Source of the DNA: Methylobacter sp.
GTDB lineage: Bacteria > Pseudomonadota > Gammaproteobacteria > Methylococcales > Methylomonadaceae
NCBI RefSeq assembly: GCF_030680395.1
Contig: NZ_JAUXVR010000006.1
Location: 223,927 to 287,926 of the forward strand
DNA: 64,000 nt
Direction: 5' to 3'
In this document: positions 28,097 through 38,224 of the stretch, piece by piece
How positions within the stretch are numbered: position 1 is the stretch's first letter
Layout of the letters: every line of letters starts with the position of its first letter
Translations under genes and position numbers: made by a program
Notes under the pieces: generated by a model
The model's input: only the letters and a program-made list of their open reading frames with translations
What the model was told of the DNA's origin: nothing
Database searches by the model: none

Positions 28097-30037
28097 TTAA
28101 GGCTGGATAGGGAGTGAGAAATGTTGTTGTAAATCCGCCAGGCGCGGCTGATCCTCAAAAGCATTGTCAGGATAATAGCCGATGTGGCTGACACCCAGTT
28201 TTTTCAATAGCGTCAGTTGTTCGACAAATACCGGCATCGGAATTTTCTGTTGGGTTTTCCAGTTGATCGATTGCAGCTCGAACACGGTTTTTTTAAGGCC
28301 TTCAGGCTGTTTAGCGGCTGTTTTTACCAATTGTGTAAGCCACTGATTGGGATTTTCAGCCTCTTCCATAAACGGCATGGCTTCGATGGCAACATAATCG
28401 TAATGCGCTAAAAAGGATTTAAACGACTGCGCGTACCATTCTTCGCTATAAGGCTTTAACAAAGGCAGCGCATAAAAATTACGCGCAGTCTTGATGCCGG
28501 GCCGATAGATACGCACCCGACTTGCCAGCTCATCGGTAAATTGATTAATCAAATCGGTTTTATGTTGCGCCCACGCCATGCGCATTTTGCTGGTCGCATG
28601 CAACTGTTCGAATTGATCGGGCAGACCCCATGCCTCCTTGGTAAAAGCCAGAGCTACCGGCGATACGTCTTCATAATCCGATAAAATCCCGTCGTCATGA
28701 AATAAAATGCCGTCAAAACTACAATGCTTGGCCAAGTCTTCGTAAATTTCAGCTACATACTGCCGCGCTTCGGGATTGAACGGCGACAGTCTTTTATAAA
28801 TATGGCTGGCGTTTTGCGCCTTGCCGTCCCGCCACTCCTGAACATACCAGGATTCCGGCATTTTGCCCTGATAGGCCATAATCGGCATCCAGGCATACAC
28901 CTTAACTCTGGCTACGGTTTTTAATTGCCAGGCAACCCGGCTGAACAAATCCTGTTTTACCGGCAAATGTCGATTGGGGAAATACAACGCATCGGCATTG
29001 CCGTCACCGTCAGGGTCGGCATAGGCCTGTAAATAAACGGTGTTGATGTGCATGTCTTTGATGCGTTGAACTACCGCATCCAGATTGTGCTCGGTTTGCT
29101 CGGGATCTTTATCGTAAAGATAATCCATATCCAGATGCGCCACCCGCAAAGTCCTGCCGGCACGCAGCCCGGTAACAAGTTCGGCGAATTGGTCGACATC
29201 GGGATTATCAACCATAATCAAGCGACGCAGCGCACTTATATCAGCCAAGGTGTTTAAGCCGTCCATCAGCCCCATTGTCATCGGCATTCCTGCTTCACGC
29301 GACGCCTGCACAGCGATTTGATTATATTCCCCATACGGCCAAACCATAGCTCTGGGTCTGACTCCGGCATGTTGAAAGATAAACTCGGCACTTTTTAATA
29401 AAGCGGCATTGATACGTTCGCGATACTGCTCATCCGTTTCGTAAACCAGCATCGGGTCGTCATACAGCCGGGTAACCGCCGCAGCCTGCGAACTGGCTTG
29501 CGGATTGGCGTTCACGCCTTTATGCAGATCGTAACTGTGCGAGGCGACCTCTACCAAGCCGGATTGCACCATTTCCCTTACCTGCTCCCAGTTGAGCAAT
29601 GGCTTGCCCGGCTCGTCCGCAGTGACGTTGCCGTCCATCCAGGTTCCCACCAGCGCAACCGCAGCCGGATAATGATATTTTTTTAATAGCGGAAAAACTC
29701 GGGTATAAAAACTCAGGTAACCGTCATCAAAGGTCAACAGCGCCGCTTTATCGGGTAACGTATCCTTGCCTGCCGCCGCATCAAAGATATTTTGCACGCT
29801 GACAATCTTGTAGCCTTGGTTTTTTAACCAGCCCAGATGTTCTTCAAGATGATCGACACTGACATCCATCGAATTAAAAGGCGGTTTAGCGCCTTCCGCT
29901 CCGAGGATGTCGTGATAATTGAGAACCAGAAAGTGATGTTCTTTGGCGAATGCCGCGCCGAAAAAACCAATCAGAATAATGAATAAAAACAGCTTTTTTA
30001 AATAACTGACGGCTGTAACAGGGGTAAAAAAGGTCAT
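28097..30037 (-). CDS. pgaB: PNAG de-N-acetylase/hydrolase PgaB
   Basis: A 646-residue periplasmic protein that partly deacetylates PNAG for export. A signal peptide spans the first ~31 residues (ending FFGAAFA). The NodB-type deacetylase domain follows, with VLNYHDI, LTFDDGYLSF and EVASHSYDLH supplying metal and catalytic residues. A C-terminal glycoside-hydrolase-like domain contains FDGILFHDDGILSDYED. The start at 30037 is chosen because the signal peptide begins there; a longer frame to 30151 adds 38 unlike residues. Unlike E. coli PgaB, no lipobox Cys is seen. No pgaA porin gene lies upstream. Confidence 0.92.
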   Translation of the reverse strand: MTFFTPVTAVSYLKKLFLFIILIGFFGAAFAKEHHFLVLNYHDILGAEGAKPPFNSMDVSVDHLEEHLGWLKNQGYKIVSVQNIFDAAAGKDTLPDKAALLTFDDGYLSFYTRVFPLLKKYHYPAAVALVGTWMDGNVTADEPGKPLLNWEQVREMVQSGLVEVASHSYDLHKGVNANPQASSQAAAVTRLYDDPMLVYETDEQYRERINAALLKSAEFIFQHAGVRPRAMVWPYGEYNQIAVQASREAGMPMTMGLMDGLNTLADISALRRLIMVDNPDVDQFAELVTGLRAGRTLRVAHLDMDYLYDKDPEQTEHNLDAVVQRIKDMHINTVYLQAYADPDGDGNADALYFPNRHLPVKQDLFSRVAWQLKTVARVKVYAWMPIMAYQGKMPESWYVQEWRDGKAQNASHIYKRLSPFNPEARQYVAEIYEDLAKHCSFDGILFHDDGILSDYEDVSPVALAFTKEAWGLPDQFEQLHATSKMRMAWAQHKTDLINQFTDELASRVRIYRPGIKTARNFYALPLLKPYSEEWYAQSFKSFLAHYDYVAIEAMPFMEEAENPNQWLTQLVKTAAKQPEGLKKTVFELQSINWKTQQKIPMPVFVEQLTLLKKLGVSHIGYYPDNAFEDQPRLADLQQHFSLPIQP

Positions 30038-30247
30038 GACATCCAGATTGCAAAAAGAAAACTCACCAACGGGCGACAATATTAACCGAAAAACCTGCAA
30101 ACCGGATTGAATAATCGGTTGAACAGGATTACACAGTCGGCTCCCGACCACAAACCCCGTCCAACAATCTGTTACTTAACAAAAAGTCTATTATGTTCCC
30201 TCCAATAAATAAACGCCGCCCTGCTTTACTTTGTTGATGCTACTCAA

Positions 30248-30508
30248 TTAAAAATCAAGATCCTCATCATAAAAATCACCGAGCTGTTCTTGCAAGCGTT
30301 TTTTCTCCCAGTACAGCTCAATTTTTCTGCGTGCAGCCATCTTTTTTGCAGCCCGCTCACTTTCATTGGGAAGTGTTATATATTCATTGCTCAAACCCAA
30401 ATCGAAGCCTTCAATATCAAGATCAACTTCATCTTTGTTGCTTTTGTCGATACCCATTTCAGGCGCGGATTTATCTGGTAGGGATTTAGATACTTTCATA
30501 GTCGTCAT
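30248..30508 (-). CDS. PA3496-like small conserved protein
   Basis: An 86-residue acidic/basic protein. The C-terminal KIELYWEKKRLQEQLGDFYDED resembles the short Pseudomonas PA3496 family (a helix with the pattern IExYxExKxLxxxLxDFY followed by an acidic tail). Residues 1-40 are polar and low in complexity. Function is unknown. It is monocistronic, and the 281 bp to the divergent lipoprotein gene hold no other gene. Confidence 0.6.
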   Translation of the reverse strand: MTTMKVSKSLPDKSAPEMGIDKSNKDEVDLDIEGFDLGLSNEYITLPNESERAAKKMAARRKIELYWEKKRLQEQLGDFYDEDLDF

Positions 30509-30789
30509 TAATCTAGCCTTAAAAATTCACTTTTTAATTACTTATGACAAGCTTGTAAAGCGAAATTTTAATTCAACCGTAATAAACTTCCGTGATGAAC
30601 AAGGGTCGGGATATTCATTTTTAAAAAAGATCAATTGCTTGGGAGAGCTATACATAATCAGTACTTTCATTTTTCATATGTCATGGCATATTTATTGGCG
30701 GACCAGTCATATTTTTTACCTTACGACTTTTTTAAAGATTACAATGCCCGACAAACCGGATAATTTCACTTAACGACACACCGTAATTT

Positions 30790-31383
30790 ATGAAAGCAAG
30801 CATACAAACTTTAATCGGTATGGCATTTATTGCACTGACAGCCTGTTCTACTCAAGAGGTCAAACATGACACAAAAGCCATACCGGCTCCTGATAAAGTG
30901 CCGGCAATTACTGAAGGTTCATCGCAATCAGGTCAAAATCCACCGCTGACCCGGATTAAAGACGACAAAACATTAAACCTGGTCAGAATCATGGATGGCG
31001 GAGCCTGTAAAAATGATTTTCAAGGCGCTAAAGGCACTTTTCTTATCTACGCCGATCCGGCCGATATAGAGCGGATTAAACGTGAAAAAGGGCCGCAAGT
31101 CTTTAGTGACTTCGAAAATACAATTCAAACCTTTGCGACACAAGCTTTGCAGGAAGCCATCAATGCGACCAATCTGGCGGAAGATCCTTTTGCCTTGGGC
31201 GCAGATGAAGCACAAGAGAAACTGGCTAAGCAATTGTTTAATAATTTTCGCAATAGCGTGGCTGATGCCATTAAACTGTTTCAAAAAGAAACCACATTGA
31301 CGGTTGATGTTGTTCCATTTACCCCGTCATTTATTTTTTATCAACAAGGCTGCGAAGCTACGCACCTGGAGCCGGAGAACTAA
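30790..31383 (+). CDS. predicted lipoprotein, unknown function
   Basis: A 197-residue protein with a lipoprotein signal, MKASIQTLIGMAFIALTAC, whose lipobox LTAC gives Cys19. The mature part starts with a flexible Pro/Lys/Gln-rich stretch, followed by a mixed alpha/beta region with a likely helical segment around residues 100-160 (rich in Ala, Asn and Phe). No domain was recognised. The pterin dehydratase-like gene follows 47 bp later on the same strand. Confidence 0.75.
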   Translation: MKASIQTLIGMAFIALTACSTQEVKHDTKAIPAPDKVPAITEGSSQSGQNPPLTRIKDDKTLNLVRIMDGGACKNDFQGAKGTFLIYADPADIERIKREKGPQVFSDFENTIQTFATQALQEAINATNLAEDPFALGADEAQEKLAKQLFNNFRNSVADAIKLFQKETTLTVDVVPFTPSFIFYQQGCEATHLEPEN

Positions 31384-31430
31384 AAGCTATCCGGCCCTTT
31401 CATAAGCAATCAAACTAGAGGTGAGCCATT

Positions 31431-31814
31431 ATGGGCTGGAGAGAACGCACACATGAAGACACTTATTCCGATGCCGATATCGAACAGCGGTTAAAGGAAG
31501 AATTGCCGCACTGGTATCTGGAAAACGGCTGGATTCGGCGTAAATACAAAACCAGCGGCTGGAAAGCGACATTGATGGTTGTTAATACGGTAGGACACTT
31601 GGCCGAGGCGGCATTTCATCATCCGGACCTTACCGTTTCTTACGCCTTTGTGATCGTTAAACTCATGAACCATGCGGCTAAGGGCATTACCAACAAGGAT
31701 TTTGAATTAGCCCGTAAAATCGAAGAGGTGGTGATGTGGCAGCCCGGCAAAGAGGGCGGCGCATTAGAAGGCACGCCCGATGATCCGCGGTTTAAATATA
31801 TCAAATATGATTGA
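31431..31814 (+). CDS. pterin-4a-carbinolamine dehydratase-like protein
   Basis: A 127-residue member of the PCD/DCoH fold. The core has WKATLMVVNTVGHLAEAAFHHPD, followed by VSYAFVIVKLMNHAAKGITNKDFELARKIEE, matching the family HHP active site, the V-x-V/I strand, the second His (NH in place of the usual TH) and the GLT-D helix. The position after HHP where PCDs usually carry Trp or Tyr is Leu-Thr here. No phenylalanine hydroxylase is nearby, so it may act on another pterin; methylotrophs use tetrahydromethanopterin, but that link is speculative. AGAGGTGAG upstream of ATG supports the start. Confidence 0.82.
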   Translation: MGWRERTHEDTYSDADIEQRLKEELPHWYLENGWIRRKYKTSGWKATLMVVNTVGHLAEAAFHHPDLTVSYAFVIVKLMNHAAKGITNKDFELARKIEEVVMWQPGKEGGALEGTPDDPRFKYIKYD

Positions 31815-31864
31815 CTCACGGATGACCCGGATAGGTATTCTATCCATAAGCGGTGATTGAAAAT

Positions 31865-31988
31865 CAGGCTAAAGACGAAAGGCAAAAAGCGAAAAAACAT
31901 GCATCAATATCGCCGAGCTTTAGCCTTTAGCCTTTAGCCTTTAGCCTTTAGCCTTTAGCCTTTAGCCTTATATTTTAGTGCCTTTCGC
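31865..31988. repeat. TAGCCTT tandem array within an imperfect palindrome
   Basis: Seven exact head-to-tail copies of the 7-mer TAGCCTT run from 31921 to 31969. To the left, CAGGCTAAAGACGAAAGGC (31865-31883) is the inverse of the 7-mer and of GCCTTTCG (31980-31987). It looks like a palindrome whose right arm expanded by slippage. It sits between the convergent pterin dehydratase-like gene and ybeX. Confidence 0.85.
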
Positions 31989-31996
31989 GGATAATT

Positions 31997-32839
31997 CTAC
32001 TCAATTATCCTCAGTTTCAGCAGGTGTACCCGTCGACTATCCGCCCTGATGACTTCAAACTTCATGCTATCCACGACAAGGCTCTCTCCTTTTTTGGGCA
32101 TGTGTTCAAGCTGACTGACAATAAAACCGCCGATGGTATCGTATTCATCAGTTGCCAGATGCGTTGAAAAATATTCATCAAACTCATCCATGGGCGTCAG
32201 CGCTTTAATCATGTATTCATTTGCACTACGCTGAAAAATATAGCCTTCGTCTTCGTGATCGTCGTGCTCGTCTTCAATCTCGCCGACGATTTGCTCTAAC
32301 ACATCTTCAATGGTGACCAAGCCTGCCGACTGACCGTACTCGTCGACAACAATTGCCATGTGATTACCGTTGGTACGCAATTCTTTAAGCAATACATTTA
32401 AGCGCTTGCTTTCCGGCACAACGCATGAAGGCCGCATTATTTCATGAACTTTTAGGGTTTTATTTTCTAAAATGCGACCTAGCAAATCTTTGGCTAACAA
32501 CACACCAACTACCTTGCTCCGGTCGCCGTCGATAACCGGATAACGCGAGTGCCCAAATTCGGTAACCAGCGGCATGATCGTCTCCAGCTCGGCATCTTTA
32601 GGTACGACAACCATTTGAATGCGGGGAATCATAATATCCCTGACCCGCATTTGAGACACCTGCAAAACGCCTTCAATCATGGATAACGCATCCGTATCCA
32701 ATAAACGTTTTTCCCGTGCTTCTCTTAATATTTCAAGTAGATCTTCAAGGTCTTGCGGCTCCCCGGTCAGTAAATGGCTGATTTTATCAACCCAGCTTTT
32801 CTGCGGGGAGTTTCTACTTGGGGGTTGTTCATCACTCAT
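31997..32839 (-). CDS. ybeX: CBS-domain ion-efflux/ribosome-associated protein YbeX (CorC)
   Basis: A 280-residue cytoplasmic protein with two CBS domains (residues about 65-185, including [15 protein letters not shown] and [14 protein letters not shown]) and a C-terminal CorC/HlyC domain. In enteric bacteria YbeX (CorC) is linked to Mg/Co efflux and to ribosome metabolism. The acidic stretch [12 protein letters not shown] joins the domains. It is last in miaB-ybeZ-ybeY-ybeX, and its ATG overlaps the ybeY stop by 4 nt. The usual next gene lnt is not present here. Confidence 0.93.
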   Translation of the reverse strand: MSDEQPPSRNSPQKSWVDKISHLLTGEPQDLEDLLEILREAREKRLLDTDALSMIEGVLQVSQMRVRDIMIPRIQMVVVPKDAELETIMPLVTEFGHSRYPVIDGDRSKVVGVLLAKDLLGRILENKTLKVHEIMRPSCVVPESKRLNVLLKELRTNGNHMAIVVDEYGQSAGLVTIEDVLEQIVGEIEDEHDDHEDEGYIFQRSANEYMIKALTPMDEFDEYFSTHLATDEYDTIGGFIVSQLEHMPKKGESLVVDSMKFEVIRADSRRVHLLKLRIIE

Positions 32840-33297
32840 TTATCGTTTACCTCTGTATAGGGATTATTTATATGTAATTTGTTTAAAATGGCTATTTCTT
32901 TGTTTTCCATAAGCTCGGCCTCATCATCGTCGATGTGATCGTAACCTAATAAATGCAACACACCATGCACAATGATATGTGCCCAATGATGCGCTAATAG
33001 CTTGTCCTGTTCCAGCGCTTCTTTTTCGACTACCGGGGCGCATATGACCAAATCGCCCAGCAAATCCAGCTCAATACCTTCAGGGAGGTCAACCGGAAAA
33101 CTGAGGATATTGGTCGGACCTGATTTATGGCGATACTGTTCGTTGAGCTCGGCGCTTTCCTGTTCGTCAACAATGCGCACCACAATCTCGGTGTCCTGCT
33201 CATAATCATCCAGCGCCGTATCAATCCAAAGCTGGATTTGCTGCTGATCCGGCTGATCGGCCGATTCAAAAACAGTCTGGATTTCTATCTGGTTCAC
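32836..33297 (-). CDS. ybeY: endoribonuclease/rRNA maturation factor YbeY
   Basis: A 153-residue metalloprotein needed for 16S rRNA 3' processing and ribosome quality control. The zinc motif [15 protein letters not shown] gives the three conserved His, and [13 protein letters not shown] is the other conserved block. It overlaps ybeZ upstream and ybeX downstream by 4 nt each, the standard coupled arrangement. Confidence 0.96.
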   Translation of the reverse strand: MNQIEIQTVFESADQPDQQQIQLWIDTALDDYEQDTEIVVRIVDEQESAELNEQYRHKSGPTNILSFPVDLPEGIELDLLGDLVICAPVVEKEALEQDKLLAHHWAHIIVHGVLHLLGYDHIDDDEAELMENKEIAILNKLHINNPYTEVNDK

Positions 33298-34268
33298 GAC
33301 TCGGCCTTGTGTGCCTTCTCATAGGCTTCATAGGCACAAACAATGCGCTGCACCAAGGGATGCCTGACCACATCACGTGCATCGAAAAAGGTAAAGCTGA
33401 TACCTTCCACATTTTTTAATACTTCAAGCACATGCCGCAAACCTGACATTTTTTCCGAGGGCAAGTCGATCTGGGTCACATCGCCGGTCACCACAGCCGT
33501 CGATCCGAAACCCACGCGGGTAAGAAACATTTTTATCTGCTCAACGGTGGTATTTTGCGCCTCATCCAGGATGATAAAACTATCATTAAGCGTTCTGCCG
33601 CGCATAAAAGCCAACGGCGCAACCTCGATAATGCCTTTATCAATCATTTTCTCAACCCGCTCAAAACCGAGCATATCGTACAGCGCGTCATACAAAGGCC
33701 GTAAATAAGGATCGACTTTTTGCGCCATATCGCCCGGCAGAAAGCCCAGCTTTTCACCGGCTTCTACGGCAGGACGCACCAGAATGATTTTCCTGACCTT
33801 TTCGCTTTGCAATGCCTCAATGGCACAGGCGACGGCCAGATAGGTTTTGCCGGTTCCTGCAGGTCCCACGCCAAAATTTATATCATGAGTCACAATTTTC
33901 CTCAGATATTCTTGCTGGTTAGCCCCCCGTCCCCTGATCATCCCGCACTTGGTCTTGATACTTACGTTTTGTTGGGACGACGTTGCCGGAGCATCCAACA
34001 GTTCATCGATAGATGAATCCTGCATGGCTAAATGAACCGATTCGGCTGTCAGATGTTCTTTCTCGGTGCTGGCAAATAATTTCTGCATAACGGCACAGGC
34101 CGCCTTTACTGAACTATCCAAGCCCGTCACCTTGAACTGATTGCCGCGATTGGCAATCTCGACCTGAAGACGTGACTCAATTTGCCGCAAATGCTCGTCA
34201 AACTGGCCGCAAAAATTAGATAACCGGCCATTATCGGCAGGCGCCAGGGAAATTTCCTGTGAAATCAT
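33294..34268 (-). CDS. ybeZ: PhoH-family ATPase YbeZ
   Basis: A 324-residue PhoH-like P-loop ATPase that works with YbeY. Walker A is [11 protein letters not shown] (near residue 137), the Walker B-type segment is [11 protein letters not shown], and [12 protein letters not shown] is the signature. The N-terminal ~110 residues are the family's variable domain. It begins 3 nt after the miaB stop and overlaps ybeY. Confidence 0.95.
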   Translation of the reverse strand: MISQEISLAPADNGRLSNFCGQFDEHLRQIESRLQVEIANRGNQFKVTGLDSSVKAACAVMQKLFASTEKEHLTAESVHLAMQDSSIDELLDAPATSSQQNVSIKTKCGMIRGRGANQQEYLRKIVTHDINFGVGPAGTGKTYLAVACAIEALQSEKVRKIILVRPAVEAGEKLGFLPGDMAQKVDPYLRPLYDALYDMLGFERVEKMIDKGIIEVAPLAFMRGRTLNDSFIILDEAQNTTVEQIKMFLTRVGFGSTAVVTGDVTQIDLPSEKMSGLRHVLEVLKNVEGISFTFFDARDVVRHPLVQRIVCAYEAYEKAHKAES

Positions 34269-34271
34269 AAA

Positions 34272-35627
34272 TCAATTGTTAGCAATAATTTTATCAACGG
34301 AAGCATCAACCATCCGACCTCGTAAAGAATTGGGCAAAGCCTCGGCAATCAGCACGTCGACAAATTGCCCGGCCAACCGGGGATGCCCGATAAAGTTAAC
34401 GACCCGATTATTCTCTGTTCTGCCCTGCATTTGCAACGGATTCTTTTTAGACTGACCTTCCACTAACACAGTTTGCACGGTGCCGATCATGCTCTGTGAG
34501 ATAGCCGCCGTCATTTCGTTAATGCGATTTTGAAAACGTTCCAAGCGCTGTTTTTTAACGTCCGCAGGCACATCATCCGGCAAATCGGCAGCCGGCGTCC
34601 CAGGACGCTGGCTATAAACAAAACTGAAGGATAAATCGAAGCCGATTTCTTCAATGAACGACATGGTTTCTTCAAACTCGGCATCGGTTTCACCGGGGAA
34701 ACCAATAATAAAGTCCGATGACAAATAAATATTAGGCCGCACTGCGCGCAACTTGCGGATGATTTCAATATAGTCCGCTCGCGCATGGCCGCGCTTCATC
34801 ATTTTCAAGATATGGTCGCTGCCGCTTTGCACCGGCAAATGCAGGTGATCGACCAGTTGCGGAATTTCGGCGAAGGCCTCAATCAGCTCATCAGTAAATT
34901 CCATTGGGTGCGAGGTGGTAAAACGAATCCGGTCGATACCTTCCACCGCCGCCACATAATGCAGCAATAAAGCGAAGTCGGCGATATCGCCATCGTCCAT
35001 GACTCCGCGATAAGCATTTACATTTTGGCCTAGCAGGTTGATTTCCCGCACACCTTGTTTGGCCAACGAGGTAATTTCGGCAATCACGTCATCCAACGGA
35101 CGGCTGATTTCTTCACCACGGGTGTAAGGCACCACACAGAACGTACAATATTTGCTGCAACCTTCCATCACCGAAACAAAGGCTTTCGGGCCTTCGGCTC
35201 TGGGTTCGGGCAATGCATCGAATTTTTCTATTTCAGGGAAGGAAACATCGATCACGGGTTTTTGCTGACTGCGCGCCTGATCCAGCAACTGAGGCAAACG
35301 GTGCAGGGTTTGCGGCCCGAATACTATATCCACAAAAGGTGCCCGCTTTTGGATAGCCGCACCTTCCTGACTGGCGACGCAGCCGCCGACGCCGATAATT
35401 ACGTCGGGACGCTTGTCTTTAATTTTGCGCCATTTACCCAAAGCCGAAAATACTTTCTCCTGCGCTTTTTCACGAATCGAGCAGGTATTCAGCAACAAGA
35501 CATCGGCTTGTTTTGGGTCGTCAATCAATTCAAATCCATGTGAAGCATTGAGTACATCCCGCATTTTATCGGAATCGTACTCGTTCATCTGGCATCCGTT
35601 GGTTTGAATATAAAGTTTTTGTGTCAT
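34272..35627 (-). CDS. miaB: tRNA-2-methylthio-N6-dimethylallyladenosine synthase MiaB
   Basis: A radical-SAM methylthiotransferase of 451 residues modifying A37 in tRNAs that read UNN codons. The N-terminal UPF0004 domain carries three cluster Cys ([27 protein letters not shown]). The radical-SAM CxxxCxxC is in [17 protein letters not shown], followed by the TIM barrel, and a TRAM domain ends the protein (ENRVVNFIG...). ATG 35627 is preferred over an in-frame TTG at 35642 because it gives the standard MTQKLYI start. It heads miaB-ybeZ-ybeY-ybeX. Confidence 0.96.
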   Translation of the reverse strand: MTQKLYIQTNGCQMNEYDSDKMRDVLNASHGFELIDDPKQADVLLLNTCSIREKAQEKVFSALGKWRKIKDKRPDVIIGVGGCVASQEGAAIQKRAPFVDIVFGPQTLHRLPQLLDQARSQQKPVIDVSFPEIEKFDALPEPRAEGPKAFVSVMEGCSKYCTFCVVPYTRGEEISRPLDDVIAEITSLAKQGVREINLLGQNVNAYRGVMDDGDIADFALLLHYVAAVEGIDRIRFTTSHPMEFTDELIEAFAEIPQLVDHLHLPVQSGSDHILKMMKRGHARADYIEIIRKLRAVRPNIYLSSDFIIGFPGETDAEFEETMSFIEEIGFDLSFSFVYSQRPGTPAADLPDDVPADVKKQRLERFQNRINEMTAAISQSMIGTVQTVLVEGQSKKNPLQMQGRTENNRVVNFIGHPRLAGQFVDVLIAEALPNSLRGRMVDASVDKIIANN

Positions 35628-35738
35628 ATTTTTAATAGTCAATCATCCAAAAATCACTGAGGCCACACCCCCGGTTCTAAAGTCCGCTTCTTGATTTTAT
35701 TGAGACGGACCGGCGGTGCTAAGCCACCTTATAGTAAT

Positions 35739-35769
35739 GAAAAAAGCCCTGGACAATCGACCAAGGCTT
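35739..35769 (-). terminator. Rho-independent terminator after chemoreceptor gene
   Basis: On the - strand AAGCCTTGG-TCGATTGT-CCAGGGCTT forms a stem of eight pairs out of nine, followed at once by TTTTTTC. It lies about 120 bp after the stop of the chemoreceptor at 35890, before the miaB operon. The form is canonical. Confidence 0.8.
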
Positions 35770-35889
35770 AGTAAGTAGGGGTTATTATAACCTGAAGACT
35801 ATTTAAACAGAAAGCATAGCCCGGAAACGCCTATTTTCGTTTGCGCGCAAACAGATTTATTATGCGATCTACAAGGCCCCGCAATTAGA

Positions 35890-37674
35890 TTAAAACTCTT
35901 CCCAATCATGGCTGCTAGCCATCTGCAATTGCGGTTTCGCCCTAACCGGCACTGGACTTTTACTGATCTTCGACGTTACCTGAGAGGAAACTTGGGAACT
36001 GACCGAGCCATTATCAACAGTAAAGCGTCCTACTGTAACCGACAGGTTTTGCGCCTGTTCTTCCAGCGATTCCGCTGCCGCTGCAGCCTGTTCTACCAAA
36101 GCGGCATTTTGTTGAGTCACTTCATCCATTTGCCCAATAGCCTGATTAACCTGTTCGATGCCGGAAGTTTGCTCAACAGAAGCGGTTCTGATCTCGGACA
36201 TAATGACCGTAACGCCGCGAATGGCGCTCACAATTTCTTCCATGGTTTTCCCGGCCTGAGCAACCAGTTTAGTGCCGTCCTCAACCTTTTCTACCGAATC
36301 GCCAATCAGGTTTTTTATTTCTCCTGCGGCAGCAGCAGCGCGTTGAGCAAGATTGCGTACTTCTCCAGCCACTACGGCAAAACCCCGGCCCTGCTCACCG
36401 GCACGAGCCGCTTCTACTGCGGCGTTAAGGGCAAGTATATTGGTCTGAAAAGCGATACCGTCGATGACAGAGATAATATCCACAATCTTGCGCGAGGATT
36501 CATTGATGCCTTCCATTGTCGTCACGACCTGCTCGACTACTGTAACGCCCTTGCCCGCAATATCGGTCGCGCCGACAGCAACTTGATTGGCATGCTTGGC
36601 GTTTTTTGCGTTCAGCTGCACGGTGGAAGTCAGTTCTTCCATGCTGGCGGCAGTTTGTTCCAGACTGGCGGCCTGCTGTTCGGTGCGATGCGACAAATCA
36701 TTATTACCCGCAGCAATTTCTTTGGCTGCAGCGTTAATATGAATGGTGGAATCCTTGATTTCTCCTACCAACTCCCTGAGATTTTCCACAGTGCTGTTCA
36801 TGCCTGTAATCACTGCGCCAAAGGTGCCTGGATAATCCTTACTGATAGTTTGAGTCAGATCGCCTTCGGATAACGCACTTGCAATAAGTGCTATATCGTT
36901 CAAGCTGCCCAGAGCATCAAGCGAACGATTGATATCGCCTTTCAATTGACCGAGATCACCGTGTCCTTCCGCCTGAACACGCTGACTGATGTCGCCTTGA
37001 GCAACACCGCCCATGACCTTGCCTACATCCCCCAGCATCGTTTGCATGGTCAACATCGCGCGCATAGCGTTGTCTACAGCAAGCCTGTATTCACCTTCGA
37101 CATTAACATCAACCTTTTCGTTAAAGTTGCCCTCAGCCATGGCATTCATAAGTTTGGTGATGGCGCTGGTGGTGGAAGATAGCGTTCTTGAGACAGCATT
37201 AAGTTGTTTCAGAGCCGAAGCAAACCCGCCATGTAACCCTTGCGGATAGCTCTTTCTGGTAAAATCGCCATAGATCACATAGGCCATGGAGTAATACATA
37301 TCCACCTGTGCAGTTTCAACTTGATCCATCAAATTATTCAGCGCCCAGGCGAGCTGTTGAAGCGGTCTTTCTTTGCCGCCAATATAGGTAAGCCGTACGT
37401 CTACGGATCCTTGCGCCCACTCTTGACTTGCATTAAGTAACTTCTCCAGCAATTGTTGATCGACTGCTCTTGATTGACGCCACCAAACAATAGATAAAGC
37501 TGAGCCCGCAGTCAGCAAAAACGGCATAATCATGTCGCCGCTGATTCCCCCTTCGGCACCGCTCAGAACTGGACTCAGAACAGGCATCCACCCGTAAATC
37601 AGCGAGCCGACCCAACAAAAAGCGACTACCGCCAATGCGACAGATTCATTATTCTTAAAGCGACTGTAATACAT
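35890..37674 (-). CDS. methyl-accepting chemotaxis protein, Aer-type signalling half
   Basis: A 594-residue chemoreceptor without its own sensor domain. Two helices near residues 11-32 and 48-66 form a membrane hairpin with a short turn containing [13 protein letters not shown], which reads like a repeat insertion. Three HAMP-like units follow (segments beginning [18 protein letters not shown] and SEGDLTQTI), then the coiled-coil signalling domain with the hairpin tip [20 protein letters not shown]. The C-terminus DWEEF resembles the CheR/CheB-docking pentapeptide. The gene start overlaps the end of the PAS gene upstream by 20 nt, so the two probably form a split Aer receptor. Confidence 0.92.
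   Translation of the reverse strand: MYYSRFKNNESVALAVVAFCWVGSLIYGWMPVLSPVLSGAEGGISGDMIMPFLLTAGSALSIVWWRQSRAVDQQLLEKLLNASQEWAQGSVDVRLTYIGGKERPLQQLAWALNNLMDQVETAQVDMYYSMAYVIYGDFTRKSYPQGLHGGFASALKQLNAVSRTLSSTTSAITKLMNAMAEGNFNEKVDVNVEGEYRLAVDNAMRAMLTMQTMLGDVGKVMGGVAQGDISQRVQAEGHGDLGQLKGDINRSLDALGSLNDIALIASALSEGDLTQTISKDYPGTFGAVITGMNSTVENLRELVGEIKDSTIHINAAAKEIAAGNNDLSHRTEQQAASLEQTAASMEELTSTVQLNAKNAKHANQVAVGATDIAGKGVTVVEQVVTTMEGINESSRKIVDIISVIDGIAFQTNILALNAAVEAARAGEQGRGFAVVAGEVRNLAQRAAAAAGEIKNLIGDSVEKVEDGTKLVAQAGKTMEEIVSAIRGVTVIMSEIRTASVEQTSGIEQVNQAIGQMDEVTQQNAALVEQAAAAAESLEEQAQNLSVTVGRFTVDNGSVSSQVSSQVTSKISKSPVPVRAKPQLQMASSHDWEEF
37550..37590. repeat. coding repeat encoding [12 protein letters not shown] in chemoreceptor
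   Basis: On the - strand the DNA reads CCTGTTCTGAG then TCCAGTTCTGAG then CGGTGCCGAAGG, two near copies of a 12-mer plus a tail. Such CCTG-CTGAG-GCCGAAGG strings are widespread short genomic repeats in other bacteria. Here the repeat lies in frame in the loop between the two membrane helices of the chemoreceptor. Confidence 0.5.
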
Positions 37675-38185
37675 TGATCAGCTCCTCGTAAGTAATACCC
37701 TTATCTTTTAATACATTGCCCAATACTGCCCCTGAAGCCGCCATGGCATCTTTCGGACCCGCATTCCGCTCTGCATCCAGCATGGCGCGATACACATCCG
37801 CCACAATTGGAATAGCCTTGGGATTAGGCATGCGGCGCACAGAACTGTAGCCGATCTTTTGCTTGTTTTTATCTTTCATGGGCGCGACATGGGTAAATAC
37901 CCAATAGAAACCGCCATCTTTCGACATATTTTTAACAAAAGCAAAGATCTCCTTATCTTCCGCCAAATAATCCCATAGCAACTTAAACACCGCTCTCGGC
38001 ATATCGGGATGGCGGATAATATTGTGCTGGCTACCCAGAAGTTCGTGCTCCTCGTATCCGGAAAACTCGATAAAAATCTCGTTCCCGTAGATAATCCGAC
38101 CGGTCAGATCAGTTTTGGAAACGATGAAATCATTTTCCCGCATCACCCGCTCCCGGCTTGTCGGGACTATATCTTTTCTCTTCAT
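37655..38185 (-). CDS. PAS-domain sensor, Aer-like redox sensing half
   Basis: A 176-residue soluble protein. Residues about 12-120 form an Aer-type PAS domain: [19 protein letters not shown], then [17 protein letters not shown] (the FAD-binding region of Aer) and [13 protein letters not shown]. The C-terminal part is a short helical segment. The start at 38185 has AGGAAG just upstream; a frame to 38239 would run through a hairpin. The 3' end overlaps the chemoreceptor gene, suggesting translational coupling and a two-chain energy-taxis receptor. Confidence 0.88.
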   Translation of the reverse strand: MKRKDIVPTSRERVMRENDFIVSKTDLTGRIIYGNEIFIEFSGYEEHELLGSQHNIIRHPDMPRAVFKLLWDYLAEDKEIFAFVKNMSKDGGFYWVFTHVAPMKDKNKQKIGYSSVRRMPNPKAIPIVADVYRAMLDAERNAGPKDAMAASGAVLGNVLKDKGITYEELINVLQSL

Positions 38186-38224
38186 TATTCTTCCTCGGTA
38201 ATCGCTCCTGCTCACGCCCCTTAC

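Noticed and set aside
31921..31969. TAGCCTT tandem array considered as a CRISPR
   Set aside because: The unit is 7 bp and direct, without spacers; no cas genes are near.
35643..35738. Possible tRNA or small RNA between miaB and the chemoreceptor terminator
   Set aside because: GGTTCTAAA resembles a T-loop, but no acceptor stem or anticodon arm can be folded around it.
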